Source: Deltaproteobacteria bacterium
GTDB taxonomy: Bacteria; Myxococcota_A; UBA9160; JAJDAL01
Reading direction: 5' to 3'
DNA: 64,000 nt
NCBI GenBank assembly: GCA_029261875.1
Contig: JAJDAL010000050.1
Location: forward strand, 1-64,000
A program made the translations under genes and the position numbers. The stretch's first letter is position 1. Every line of letters starts with the position of its first letter. The notes below the pieces were generated by a model that saw only the letters and a program-made list of their open reading frames with translations, was not told the origin of the DNA and made no database searches. Below are positions 34,786 through 43,536 of this stretch, piece after piece.

Positions 34786-35681
34786 GAAGCAGCGTCATCG
34801 GACTGGGAATCGCGGCATTCCTGTTCGCCGCCTGGAGCGCGAGTACGGTCGTGAGCGAAACCGAATACGCGGTGATCACACAATTCGGCAAGCCGGTCCG
34901 TGTGATTCGAGACGCGGGACTCTACCTGAAACTGCCCGCCCCGCTGCAACGCGTTACGCGTATCGACAAACGCACACTCTTCACGGAAACCAACGAAACG
35001 GAGTTGTTGACCGCCGACAAGAAAAACGTTCTGGTCGCCAGCTACCTGTCCTGGCGCATCGCCGACCCGGTTCGCTACCTGACCGCCCTTCGCAATCGGG
35101 AATTTGCCGAAGCGCGCCTGACGTCGTTGGTCCAATCCGAGCTCGGGAGTTCGCTCGGGGACCTGCCGTTTACGAATCTCGTGCCCGCTTCGGAAGAGGG
35201 GCAAGGCCTCCCCGAACTCGAGGCCCGGGTCCACGCGGCCTGCAACCGGGTTGCGGGAGAAGACTACGGCATCGAAATCGCGAGCTTTGGCATCACGCGT
35301 CTCAACTTCCCCAATCAGAATCTGCAGAGCGTATTCGCCCGCATGCGGGCGGAACGCGAGCGAATCGCCCGTGGGTTTCGTTCCGAAGGCGAGGCCGAAG
35401 CCCAGAAGATTCGCGCGGAAGCGGATCGCCAACGCGACGAGATCGTCGCCAACGCCGAAGCGGAAGCTTCGCGTTTGAAGGGAGAAGGCGAAGCCGCCGC
35501 GGCGCGCACCTACGCCGAGGCCTATCGCGGCCACGAAGATTTCTACGAATTCAGCCGCACGCTCGAGAGTTACGAGAAAGTACTGAGTGGGAACACCACA
35601 CTCGTGCTTCCCGCCGACTCGCCCTTCCTCGAACTCCTGCTGCAACGGCCGGGGACCGCCCGTGGCCGGAGCGCTGAATGA
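34782..35681 (+). CDS. HflC-like SPFH protein
   Basis: Membrane-anchored SPFH/band-7 protein, 299 aa. One N-terminal transmembrane segment (about 5-22) is followed by VVSETEYAVITQFGKPVRVI, the usual beginning of HflC. The SPFH domain continues to about 190, then a long charged coiled coil rich in Glu, Ala and Arg (GEAEAQKIRAEADRQRDEI) and a closing FLELLL segment, all as in HflC. In the classical complex HflC pairs with HflK in a cage around FtsH; here the partners are two HflK-like proteins encoded on either side. Confidence 0.9.
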   Translation: MRSSVIGLGIAAFLFAAWSASTVVSETEYAVITQFGKPVRVIRDAGLYLKLPAPLQRVTRIDKRTLFTETNETELLTADKKNVLVASYLSWRIADPVRYLTALRNREFAEARLTSLVQSELGSSLGDLPFTNLVPASEEGQGLPELEARVHAACNRVAGEDYGIEIASFGITRLNFPNQNLQSVFARMRAERERIARGFRSEGEAEAQKIRAEADRQRDEIVANAEAEASRLKGEGEAAAARTYAEAYRGHEDFYEFSRTLESYEKVLSGNTTLVLPADSPFLELLLQRPGTARGRSAE

Positions 35682-36592
35682 ACCTTTCGCAATGGCAACG
35701 CGGACTGCGCCGGACCGGCGGTTTGATCCTCGCCGGAATCTACGCCGGGTTGGGTCTATTCAGTGTCGAGCCCGACGAAAGTGCAGTGGCGTATCGCTTT
35801 GGGCGTGCGACGGCGCGCGACATCTTGCCGGGAATCCACTGGAACCCGCCCTGGCCCGTAGGCCGCGTCTCCGTCGCCAAGACCGCGACGAACTTCGTCA
35901 TGCCCATAGGCTACCGGCTCCAGGACCGTCCGGACAAATCCTTCGTCTCCGACTTGTGGTTGACCCAAGACACCAACATCGTGCAGGTGCGTTTCGACAT
36001 TCAGTACCGCATCCGCAGCCTCGCGGATTTCGAGCTCGCCCACGAAGCCCCCTTGGAGTTGATTCGACGCGCCGGAGAACGCGTGCTCAGCCGATCGCTA
36101 TTGACAGAGGGCGTCGATGCGGTCCTCACCACCCGGAAACAGCACCTTCGCGAATCCGTACACCAAGGCGTACAGTCGATCCTCGACGCCGCCCATGCGG
36201 GCATCGAGATTCAATCGGTCAATGTCCAGGAGCTGGCTCCACCGCGACAGGGCAAGGTGCGCGCGGCTTTCCAAGAGGTTCAGAATGCCCGCGCCGATCG
36301 AGAACGCGTAATGCACGAAGCGCGCGCCTATCGCGCCCAGGTGGTCGCCGAAGCCGAGGGTGCCGCCCAACGCTTGCGAAGCGACGCCCAGGCGCAGGCC
36401 CATCGGAGAACGGAACTCGCGCGCGGCCATGCCGAGCGCTTCACCGCCCTGGCCCAGGAGTTCGAGCGCGCGCCGCGGATTACCGAACATCGGCTCTATC
36501 TCGAATCCCTCGAGCGACTCCTCCCCAGTCTCGAGACCTACGTGGTCGAACCCGGCAGGGACGGATCCGTCAATCTGCGAGTGGTTCAGTGA
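35678..36592 (+). CDS. HflK-like SPFH protein
   Basis: The third SPFH protein of the operon, 304 aa. An N-terminal membrane segment (about 12-28) leads into LFSVEPDESAVAYRFGRA, the HflK-type start. PGIHWNPPWPVGRVSVAK and the QDTNIVQVRFDIQYRI strand follow, then a helical QAQAHRRTELARGHAERF tail and an EHRLYLESLERLLPSLETYVVEP segment matching HflK. It overlaps hflC-like upstream (ATGA) and znuA-like downstream (GTGA). Confidence 0.9.
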   Translation: MNLSQWQRGLRRTGGLILAGIYAGLGLFSVEPDESAVAYRFGRATARDILPGIHWNPPWPVGRVSVAKTATNFVMPIGYRLQDRPDKSFVSDLWLTQDTNIVQVRFDIQYRIRSLADFELAHEAPLELIRRAGERVLSRSLLTEGVDAVLTTRKQHLRESVHQGVQSILDAAHAGIEIQSVNVQELAPPRQGKVRAAFQEVQNARADRERVMHEARAYRAQVVAEAEGAAQRLRSDAQAQAHRRTELARGHAERFTALAQEFERAPRITEHRLYLESLERLLPSLETYVVEPGRDGSVNLRVVQ

Positions 36593-37440
36593 ATCTGCGC
36601 ACGACCGGGCTGAGCCTGGGACTTCTGCTCCTGGCCTGCGGACCCAACCCATCCGCGCCCGAGAAACCCATCGTTGCGGTTTCCGTCGCCCCGCAGGCTT
36701 TCTTTGCCGCGCAACTCCTGGGCGACGCCGCCCAGGTGATGGCCATGGTTCCGAACGGCGCGAATCCGACGACTCACGAACCCACCCTGCGGCAGCTGCA
36801 ATCCCTTTCACGCGCGATCCTGTACGTGAAAGTCGGCCATCCGCATTTTCCCTTCGAGGCCGCCTGGCTCGATGCCATTCTCGCGAACCCCGAGCTGGCC
36901 GGTAGCGGTCCCGCGTTCTGGATCGACGGCTTTGCGGGCGTCGACGTTCACGACGACGATCCCCACCTGTGGGTAGTTCCGCGCTATGCGGGTATCCTGG
37001 TCGCCAACATGCAGCGTGCACTTCGCGAACGGCTCCCCGAGCACGCCGCCGAAATCGACGCCAATGCGGTTAAAATTCAGGTGGAAATCGAGGCGACCGG
37101 GAACGCGGTGCGCGCGCTCCTGGCGGACAAACAGGGCCAGCAATTCATGGTCTTCCATCCGGCGTGGGGGCACTTCGCCCGCGAATACGGGTTGCGCCAG
37201 GTCGCGATCGAAGAGCACGGCAAGGAACCCGACGCGCGCGGGCTCGCCCAACGGATTCGCGAAGCGCGGGCCGCCGGCATTGCGACGCTGTTCGCTCAGC
37301 CCCAATTCGCCCGCGCGAGCGCCCAGGTGATCGCCGAGGAAATCGGGGCGCAGGTCGAAGTGCTCGATCCCCTCGCCTACGCGTGGCACGACAACCTGCG
37401 AAGCGCCGCCCGGAAAATCGCCGGCGCCGCCCGTCCATGA
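36589..37440 (+). CDS. ZnuA-like metal-binding lipoprotein of ABC importer
   Basis: Periplasmic solute-binding protein of cluster A-I, 283 aa from a GTG inside the end of the HflK-like gene. Lipoprotein signal LLLLAC ends at Cys17. Metal ligands can be placed at His63, His126, His190 or His195, and Asp260, the His3-Asp set of zinc and manganese binders. The His-rich loop of many ZnuA proteins is absent; there is only a short acidic HDDD stretch (121-124). Confidence 0.9.
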   Translation: MNLRTTGLSLGLLLLACGPNPSAPEKPIVAVSVAPQAFFAAQLLGDAAQVMAMVPNGANPTTHEPTLRQLQSLSRAILYVKVGHPHFPFEAAWLDAILANPELAGSGPAFWIDGFAGVDVHDDDPHLWVVPRYAGILVANMQRALRERLPEHAAEIDANAVKIQVEIEATGNAVRALLADKQGQQFMVFHPAWGHFAREYGLRQVAIEEHGKEPDARGLAQRIREARAAGIATLFAQPQFARASAQVIAEEIGAQVEVLDPLAYAWHDNLRSAARKIAGAARP

Positions 37441-38201
37441 GCGTACCCGCCATCGAACTCGACGGCGTATCCCTGGCGTTTCGCGACACGCCGGTGCTCG
37501 AAGACGTCAATCTGCGTGTGGAGGCCAATGACTATCTCGCCATTCTCGGACCCAACGGTTGCGGCAAGACGACGCTCCTGAAGGTCATCCTGGGGCTCTT
37601 GCGTCCCGATCGCGGTCGCGTGCTCGTCCAGGGTCGCCGCCCGGAAAAGTCCCGGGGCACTCTCGGTTACGTTCCCCAACACGCTCGCTTCGACCTCGAC
37701 TTTCCGATCCGCGTGATCGATGTGGTTCGCATGGGACGTCTCGCCGCAAGGCCCCTGTTCCGTCCCCTGGGCGACGCGGACCACAAGATCGCCCAACGCG
37801 AACTCGAGCGTCTGGAGATCGCGGACCTGGCCCTTCGTCCCATCGGTTCGCTTTCCGGCGGCCAACTGCAACGGGTGCTGATCGCGCGCGCCCTCACCCT
37901 CGAACCCAAGGTTCTGTTGCTCGATGAACCCACCGCAAGTCTCGACGAGCGGATTGGAGTCAGCGTGTTCGAGCTTCTCAAGGAGCTCTCCCAGGAGATG
38001 ACCGTAGTGCTGGTGACGCACGACATTGGCGCCATTTCGCAGTCCGTGCGCAACGTCGCCTGCTTGAACCGCACGCTGCATTGCCATCCCACGAAGGAGC
38101 TCACGTCCGAGATTCTCGAAGCCACGTACGGTTGCCCGGTGGAGCTGCTCGCCCACGGTCAACCCCATCGGGTGCTGGGCCCCCACGGAGACGAGTCGTG
38201 A
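37437..38201 (+). CDS. ZnuC-like ABC ATPase
   Basis: ATP-binding subunit of the metal importer, 254 aa. Walker A GPNGCGKTT is at about 40-48, the Q-loop is VPQHARFD, the ABC signature LSGGQLQR and Walker B VLLLDEP follow, and the switch His is in VTHD. The ATG at 37437 overlaps the znuA-like stop (ATGA), and its own stop overlaps the permease start (GTGA), so subunit ratios are set by coupled translation. Confidence 0.93.
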   Translation: MSVPAIELDGVSLAFRDTPVLEDVNLRVEANDYLAILGPNGCGKTTLLKVILGLLRPDRGRVLVQGRRPEKSRGTLGYVPQHARFDLDFPIRVIDVVRMGRLAARPLFRPLGDADHKIAQRELERLEIADLALRPIGSLSGGQLQRVLIARALTLEPKVLLLDEPTASLDERIGVSVFELLKELSQEMTVVLVTHDIGAISQSVRNVACLNRTLHCHPTKELTSEILEATYGCPVELLAHGQPHRVLGPHGDES

Positions 38202-39025
38202 TCGAAGCGCTCAGCTTTCCGTTCTTTCAACGGGTATTGATCGCCGGGCTCCTCGCGAGCATCGCCTGCGGGGTCATCGGGGCGCTGATCGTCGCCAAAC
38301 GCATGAGTTCCGTTTCCGGGGGACTGGCCCACGCGGCGTTTGGCGGCGTCGGTCTCGGTTATTGGGCCGGCTTCTCGCCGATGTTGGGCGCCACGGGTTT
38401 CGGAATCCTCGCCAGCATCGCCATCGGCGTGGCGTACCGTCGACTCCAATCCGGACTCGACACCGTGATCTCCATGGTCTGGGCGGTGGGAATGGCGATC
38501 GGCATCCTGTTCGTCGCCTTCACACCGGGCTACGCCCCGGATCTCATGAGTTACCTGTTCGGAAGCCTGCTCTTCGTACCCTGGAGCTACGTCTATCTGG
38601 TCGCGGCGCTCGATGTACTGATCGTGCTCGCCGTCTGGCTCCTCTTCAAGGAATTCCAGGCGGTTTCATTCGATGAAGAATTTGCCGAGGTGGCGGGAGT
38701 CCCCGTCGACCGCATGCTGTACGCGCTGCTGGGCTTGTGCGCCCTCGCCATCGTGACGTTGATTCGCGTCGTCGGTGCGATTCTCGCCATCGCCCTGCTC
38801 ACGATTCCCGCGGCGGTCGCGCGCCATTGGACCCAGACCCTGCAAGGCATGATGTGCGTGGCGGTGGGGGTCGCCGCCGTATGTACGGTCCTCGGTCTCT
38901 TTCTCTCTCACGCGCTTTCGGAATCGCTCGCCCTCTCCGCGCCGCCGGGCCCGCTGATCGTACTCTCCGCAGCCGGGATATTCGGCGTCTCCGCAATCGC
39001 GCGGAGCGCAAAGGGTCGCCGCTAG
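38198..39025 (+). CDS. ZnuB-like ABC permease
   Basis: Membrane subunit of the zinc/manganese ABC importer, 275 aa, with about eight to nine helices. The family start FFQRVLIAGLLASIACGVIGALIVAKRMSS is split by the ALIVAK junction, GGLAHAAFGGVGLG gives the first conserved cavity region, and SFDEEFAEVAGVPV is the ABC-coupling loop. It closes the six-gene permease-SPFH/znu operon; 18 bp after it the convergent rdgB gene ends. Confidence 0.92.
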   Translation: MIEALSFPFFQRVLIAGLLASIACGVIGALIVAKRMSSVSGGLAHAAFGGVGLGYWAGFSPMLGATGFGILASIAIGVAYRRLQSGLDTVISMVWAVGMAIGILFVAFTPGYAPDLMSYLFGSLLFVPWSYVYLVAALDVLIVLAVWLLFKEFQAVSFDEEFAEVAGVPVDRMLYALLGLCALAIVTLIRVVGAILAIALLTIPAAVARHWTQTLQGMMCVAVGVAAVCTVLGLFLSHALSESLALSAPPGPLIVLSAAGIFGVSAIARSAKGRR

Positions 39026-39043
39026 AAGGTGGCCCGTGGGTTT

Positions 39044-39640
39044 TCAGGAACCGGACCCGATCAGGTCGTCGACGGCTAGCCACAACTCGCGCAACGCTTG
39101 CCCCCGGTGCGAAATCCGATTCTTTTCTTCCGCATCGAGTTCCGCCATCGTGCACTCGAAGCCGTCGGGCTGAAAGATCGGGTCGTAACCGAAGCCGCCG
39201 GCGCCGACGACTTCGCGGCGCAAGATCCCGGGACAGACGCCCCGGGCGGTCGCCACCGTACCGTCGGGAAGCGCGAGGGCCGCCACGCACACGAATCGCG
39301 CGACGCGTTCCGCATCGTCGAGCTGTTCGATCTGTGCGAGCAACCGAACCAGGCGGCCGCGGTCGTCGAGCCCCGGCCCCCCGTAGCGGGCGGAGCGCGG
39401 CCCGGGCGCCCACCCCAACGCCATCACCTCGATCCCCGAATCGTCCGCGAGCGCGGGAACCCCGCATTGCTGCGCCGCGGCCAGGGCCTTGGCGCGCGCG
39501 TTGGCTTCGTAGTCGTCGCCCTCTTCGGGGTATTCGACCGACCCAGCGGACTCGACCAGGGCGCCAAGTGCACCCAGGATCGCGCGAAACTCGCGCAACT
39601 TCCCCGCGTTCCCACTGGCCAACAACAGGCGGAGGCTCAC
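39044..39640 (-). CDS. rdgB: RdgB/HAM1 non-canonical purine NTP pyrophosphatase
   Basis: Cytoplasmic housecleaning enzyme, 198 aa, that hydrolyses dITP, XTP and ITP to monophosphates. Signature residues are ASGNAGKLREF at the N-terminus, ADDSGIEV near 70, and GAGGFGYDPIF and SHRGQAL in the C-terminal half. The GTG start at 39640 overlaps the rph stop codon, matching the rph-rdgB pairing seen in many bacteria. Confidence 0.96.
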   Translation of the reverse strand: MSLRLLLASGNAGKLREFRAILGALGALVESAGSVEYPEEGDDYEANARAKALAAAQQCGVPALADDSGIEVMALGWAPGPRSARYGGPGLDDRGRLVRLLAQIEQLDDAERVARFVCVAALALPDGTVATARGVCPGILRREVVGAGGFGYDPIFQPDGFECTMAELDAEEKNRISHRGQALRELWLAVDDLIGSGS

Positions 39641-40368
39641 GCGATCTTCGCTTCCGCCATGGCTTTTTTCTGGGCGCGCGACAAATCCGCGATGCCGTCC
39701 GTCGCAAGCGCGAGCATCTGTTGCAGATCGTCTGGGGAAAACGTCCCCTGCTCGGCCGTTCCCTGGACTTCCACGAAACGCCCCGCCCCGGTGGCCACGA
39801 CGTTCATGTCCACTTCGGCGCGCGAATCTTCCTCGTAGGGGAGATCGAGCACCGCCTTTCCGTCGACGATTCCCACCGAAATCGCCGCCACGGAATCGCG
39901 CAGGGGAAGCCGTTCCAGGTCGCCGCGGGCCATCAAACGGCGCAACCCCAGTTCGACCCCGAGATACGCTCCGGTGATGGACGCGGTTCGCGTCCCCCCG
40001 TCCGCTTGCAGCACGTCGCAATCCACCCACAGGGTTCGCTCGCCCAGAGCGTCGAGGTCCGCGACGCCGCGCAGACTTCGACCGATCAGGCGTTGAATTT
40101 CCTGGGTGCGCCCGGACTGGCGCCCACGGCTCGCTTCGCGCTGGGAGCGTGTATCCGTTGCTCCGGGAAGCATCGAGTACTCGGCGGTGATCCATCCGCG
40201 GCCGGAGCCTTTCAGGAAGCGCGGCACCTCGGCTTCGCATTGAACCGTGCACAGGACCCGCGTTCGCCCCATTTCGCACAGCACCGAGGCCAGGGGATTG
40301 TCGGTGAAGTCGAGTGTAAACCGCACATCGCGCAACGCGTCGGCGGATCGTCCATCGCGGCGCATCAA
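39637..40368 (-). CDS. rph: Ribonuclease PH
   Basis: Phosphorolytic 3'-5' exoribonuclease that trims tRNA 3' ends, 243 aa. Conserved elements are the N-terminal RRDGRSADALR, the GRGWITAEYSMLPGAT segment near 60, SREASRGRQSGRTQEIQRLIGRSLR split around the phosphate-binding Arg residues, and LDLPYEEDSRAEVDMN. It is coupled to the amidase gene upstream (ATGA) and rdgB downstream (GTGA). Confidence 0.97.
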   Translation of the reverse strand: MMRRDGRSADALRDVRFTLDFTDNPLASVLCEMGRTRVLCTVQCEAEVPRFLKGSGRGWITAEYSMLPGATDTRSQREASRGRQSGRTQEIQRLIGRSLRGVADLDALGERTLWVDCDVLQADGGTRTASITGAYLGVELGLRRLMARGDLERLPLRDSVAAISVGIVDGKAVLDLPYEEDSRAEVDMNVVATGAGRFVEVQGTAEQGTFSPDDLQQMLALATDGIADLSRAQKKAMAEAKIA

Positions 40369-41165
40369 CCGCCTCCTCCCGCGGCGACACTGTGTTTGGG
40401 ATCCACACCCCGCCGCGCGTCATAGCGCCTTGCGAATTTCAGAATCGCCCGGGCGAGTGCGTTGGTGATTTCTTCGCGCCTCTGCTTACTACTCAGCGTC
40501 TTCTCCTCTCGCGAGTTCGTAATGAATCCGATTTCCACCAGGGAGGCCGGCATCTGTACCCCCATCAACACCACAAAGGGGGCTTGCTTCACGCCGCGCG
40601 AGCGAACCCCCTTCGGATCCGAAAGCGCGCTTTCCGCCAGGCGCGCAAATTCATCGCTTTCCACCATGTGTTCCGTGGCGATCAAGTCTCCCAACACATC
40701 GAGCAGGGGGTCGGCGCTGCCGCGCGCGTCGTGGTCCACGGCGCGGAACGCGAGATTCTCCCGCTGCGCGAGCTGGCGCGCAGAATCGTCACTGGCTTCC
40801 AACGAAAGAAAATAGGTCTCGATGCCGCGCGCTTCCCGCGCGCGCGAGGCGTTGGCGTGGATGGAAACGAACAGATCACCGCCGGCCCGGTTGGCGATTT
40901 CCGTGCGCTTTTCGAGGGAGACATAGGTGTCGTCGGCCCGTGTGAGGACCACCTCGACCCCTTCGGCCCGCAAGCGCTTCGCCAAGGCGCGCGTGATGTC
41001 GAGCACCAGGTCTTTTTCGAGCAGCCCCGCGCCGCCCCGGGCGCCGTAATCCTCGCCGCCGTGTCCGGCATCGAGCACGACCGTGTCGAAGCGATCCGTC
41101 GGGGCCGGGTTGGCGCCCAGCAACAACAACGCCGTCGCGCCCAGGGCGCAACTCCACAAACGCAT
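40365..41165 (-). CDS. N-acetylmuramoyl-L-alanine amidase (AmiC-type)
   Basis: Zinc amidase (Amidase_3 family) that cuts peptide stems from peptidoglycan in the periplasm. Starting at the ATG at 41165 gives 266 aa with a signal peptide ending near LLLGANPA. Zinc ligands fit LDAGHGGEDYGA (His), EKD (Glu) and SIHANAS (His); the catalytic Glu is in LVEIGFITN. It has no AMIN domain or regulatory helix of note. A much longer upstream frame has no start signal and is rejected. Its stop overlaps rph. Confidence 0.92.
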   Translation of the reverse strand: MRLWSCALGATALLLLGANPAPTDRFDTVVLDAGHGGEDYGARGGAGLLEKDLVLDITRALAKRLRAEGVEVVLTRADDTYVSLEKRTEIANRAGGDLFVSIHANASRAREARGIETYFLSLEASDDSARQLAQRENLAFRAVDHDARGSADPLLDVLGDLIATEHMVESDEFARLAESALSDPKGVRSRGVKQAPFVVLMGVQMPASLVEIGFITNSREEKTLSSKQRREEITNALARAILKFARRYDARRGVDPKHSVAAGGGG

Positions 41166-41263
41166 GCATCCCCCCCGGCCGGGCAATGTACCACGCAACC
41201 CGAGAGGCGCAGGAGAAGCCCCCCGCCGCACCCGATCCAGCGTCGACCCTGCGGACCCCGCCG

Positions 41264-41395
41264 ATGCCAAAACCCCACTATCGGGCCTGCGCAGAAACCG
41301 TTCAGGCACCGGCAGAGAGTCGTCGAAAAGAGGATTGCCGGGACTGCGCCCGGAAGGTCCGCATTGCCCGCAGCGCGACCGGGATCGGGGAGTAG
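41264..41395 (+). CDS. Possible 43-aa Cys-containing small protein
   Basis: Short frame from an ATG at 41264, ending 3 bp before the methyltransferase gene. It encodes a basic peptide with Cys9 and a CRDC pair (Cys25, Cys28), which might bind metal. There is no clear ribosome-binding site, so it may be chance. It is listed because the 233-bp gap otherwise has no explanation. Confidence 0.2.
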   Translation: MPKPHYRACAETVQAPAESRRKEDCRDCARKVRIARSATGIGE

Positions 41396-41398
41396 CCA

Positions 41399-42316
41399 GT
41401 GGCGGAAGAGACACAACCCAAGGCCTGTCGGGGCCAATGCATCGATCGCATCAACGATTTCGACGTCGTCGCGTGCGAGCCCTGCGGGTTCGTCCACGTC
41501 TTGCCGCTCCCCACCGCGACCCAACTCGAAAGCATGTACAGCCACGACTATTACACGCGCGAGAAGCCGCTCTACCTCGAGCGGCACCGCGAAGATCTCG
41601 CTTGGTGGAACACGGTCTACGCCGAGCGCTATGCGGCCTTCGACGAACATCACCCGGATTCCGGTCGCCGAATTCTCGACGTCGGCTCGGGGCCGGGTTT
41701 CTTCCTCAAACATGGGCTCGACCGTGGATGGCAGACGCTCGGTGTCGAACCCTCACGCCAGGCCGCCGAACACGCGCGGAGCCTCGGTCTCGACATCGTG
41801 GGCGACTTTCTCACGCCGGATACCGCGGCCAACCTGGGCTGCTTCGATGTCGTCCACATGTCGGAAGTCCTGGAACACATTCCCGACCCGGCACAGATGC
41901 TCGAACTCGCTTGGACGCTGCTCGCGCCCCAGGGCCTGTTGTGCGTACTGGTTCCCAACGACTACAACCCGCTGCAACTCGCGCTGCGCGAAGGCTGCGA
42001 CTACTCCCCCTGGTGGGCCGCGCCGCCGCACCACATCAACTATTTCAACTTCGAATCGCTGACCCGTCTGGTCGAGCGCACGGGGTTCGACGTCGTACAA
42101 CGCGAATCGACGTTTCCCATGGAGCTGTTTCTCCTGATGGGGGACAACTACGTGGGCAACGATGCCCTGGGGCGCAGCTGTCACGCCAAACGCAAAGCCT
42201 TCGAAACCCATCTGACGGCCGCCGGGCGGACTCCGCTCAAACAGGCCCTGTACCGCAAGCTCGCGGAACTGGGGCTCGGGCGCGAGGTCTACTTGATCGC
42301 GCGCAAGGCCCCATGA
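41399..42316 (+). CDS. SAM-dependent methyltransferase
   Basis: A class I methyltransferase of 305 aa. An N-terminal segment with four cysteines (near 10-30, including CEPCGF) may bind zinc, as in glycan C-methyltransferase-like proteins. It is followed by the SAM motif ILDVGSGPGFF (about 91-101), VHMSEVLEHIPDP as motif II, and PHHINYFNFESL, a common element of sugar- and lipid-linked methyltransferases. The GTG start has GGGGAG upstream. It leads a coupled set with two ATP-grasp genes (ATGA overlap), so it probably methylates the same product. Confidence 0.85.
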   Translation: MAEETQPKACRGQCIDRINDFDVVACEPCGFVHVLPLPTATQLESMYSHDYYTREKPLYLERHREDLAWWNTVYAERYAAFDEHHPDSGRRILDVGSGPGFFLKHGLDRGWQTLGVEPSRQAAEHARSLGLDIVGDFLTPDTAANLGCFDVVHMSEVLEHIPDPAQMLELAWTLLAPQGLLCVLVPNDYNPLQLALREGCDYSPWWAAPPHHINYFNFESLTRLVERTGFDVVQRESTFPMELFLLMGDNYVGNDALGRSCHAKRKAFETHLTAAGRTPLKQALYRKLAELGLGREVYLIARKAP

Positions 42317-43536
42317 CGCGCCGGAAAACGCGCCCCACCCCGCGCGTCGGTTTGTGCGTCCTCGGCGCCGGTCGTTCGCAGCTTCCGTTTCTGCGAAGCG
42401 CCAAAGCGGCGCGCATTCCCACGGTCGCCTTCGATCGCGACCCGAAAGCACCGGGCCGCGCCTATGCGGACCGCTTCTATCCAGTGGGGCTCGATTGCAG
42501 CGAGGAGATCGCGCGCCATTGCGCGACGGTCCTGCCCGAGATCCCGCTGGCCGCGTGCCTCGCCTACACGGAATTCCCCGCCGCCCAACGCACCGCCGCC
42601 CAGCTACGCGAGCGCTTCGATTGGCGGGGAACCAACGCCGCGAGCCTTGCGGGAATTCACAACAAGTTCGATTTCTCGCGACGCCTGCGCGGCGCGGGAC
42701 TTCCCGCCGCGCAGGGCGAAATCATCCGCACGGCCTGCGAACTCGACCGCTTCCTCGCGCAATACGCCGACGCCGTCTTGAAACCCTGTAGCGGTGGCGC
42801 GGGCTCGCGCGGAGTTGCACGCACCCATCGGGACGACCCGGATCGTGTCACCCGCCTCGCTCGGGCCCTGGATGCGGACGGGAATGCGCTGATCGAACCC
42901 CATCTACCGGGCCCGGAGTTGAGCCTCGATGGGTTGGTGAGTGCCGGCGCGGGAACCCTGCTCAGCATTGCGACCAAGCGTCCCGAGTCGGGGGCGGGGA
43001 ACCCGGGATACGGATTGTGTGCGGGATACACGATCGAGCGGCGCGAAGATCCCGCCCTAGAGGCGCTGGCGTTCGAAGCCGCGGGTGCGCTCGGAATCGA
43101 GAATTCGTTTTTCAGCTTCGACGTGCGGATGACCGCAGCCGGGCCCGTACTGATCGACGGCGGTCCGCTGCTCGATGCGAAAATCGAACGCCTCCTCGTG
43201 TTCGACGGCGTCGATGTGTACGGACTCGGGCTGGCGGCCAGCTTGGGGCTTCCCATCGAGAAACCCGCGCTCACCGCACGCGAGGCCGCCGTCGCATTGC
43301 GTTTCCTGTACGCGGAGAACGAGGGAGAACTCGTACTCGGCGCCCCCTCGGACCTTCCGCGCGGCGACCTGCAGCTCGAGTGGGAACGCAAGCACGGTGA
43401 CCCGGTACGTCCCCCGGCGAGCGTGGCCGACATCGTGGGCATCGCCATGGCGCGCGGCGACGATGCGGAGTCGGCCTGGGCGCGCGCGAACGCCGTCGGC
43501 GGCGCCGCCTGTTTCCAGGTTCGGTCATCGCTGTGA
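42313..43536 (+). CDS. ATP-grasp ligase 1
   Basis: A 407-aa ATP-grasp protein of the PurK/CarB-like kind. The N-terminal Rossmann-like domain begins VGLCVLGAGRSQLPFLRSAK. The central nucleotide site includes DAVLKPCSGGAGSRGV and NALIEPHLPGPELSLDG; the Mg-binding end is FFSFDVRMTAAGPVLIDGGPLLDAKIE. The usual catalytic Glu-x-Asn of the end motif is replaced by DGGP, so activity or metal binding may be altered. Such enzymes ligate a carboxylate to an amine or thiol through an acyl-phosphate. Overlaps on both sides (ATGA, GTGA) tie it to its neighbours. Confidence 0.8.
   Translation: MTRRKTRPTPRVGLCVLGAGRSQLPFLRSAKAARIPTVAFDRDPKAPGRAYADRFYPVGLDCSEEIARHCATVLPEIPLAACLAYTEFPAAQRTAAQLRERFDWRGTNAASLAGIHNKFDFSRRLRGAGLPAAQGEIIRTACELDRFLAQYADAVLKPCSGGAGSRGVARTHRDDPDRVTRLARALDADGNALIEPHLPGPELSLDGLVSAGAGTLLSIATKRPESGAGNPGYGLCAGYTIERREDPALEALAFEAAGALGIENSFFSFDVRMTAAGPVLIDGGPLLDAKIERLLVFDGVDVYGLGLAASLGLPIEKPALTAREAAVALRFLYAENEGELVLGAPSDLPRGDLQLEWERKHGDPVRPPASVADIVGIAMARGDDAESAWARANAVGGAACFQVRSSL

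Noticed and set aside
31257..35681. A 1474-codon open frame on the plus strand
   Set aside because: It runs antisense through the metallopeptidase gene and then out of frame through the permease gene before joining the HflC-like frame. GC-rich third positions keep it open. Only the final part from 34782 is real.
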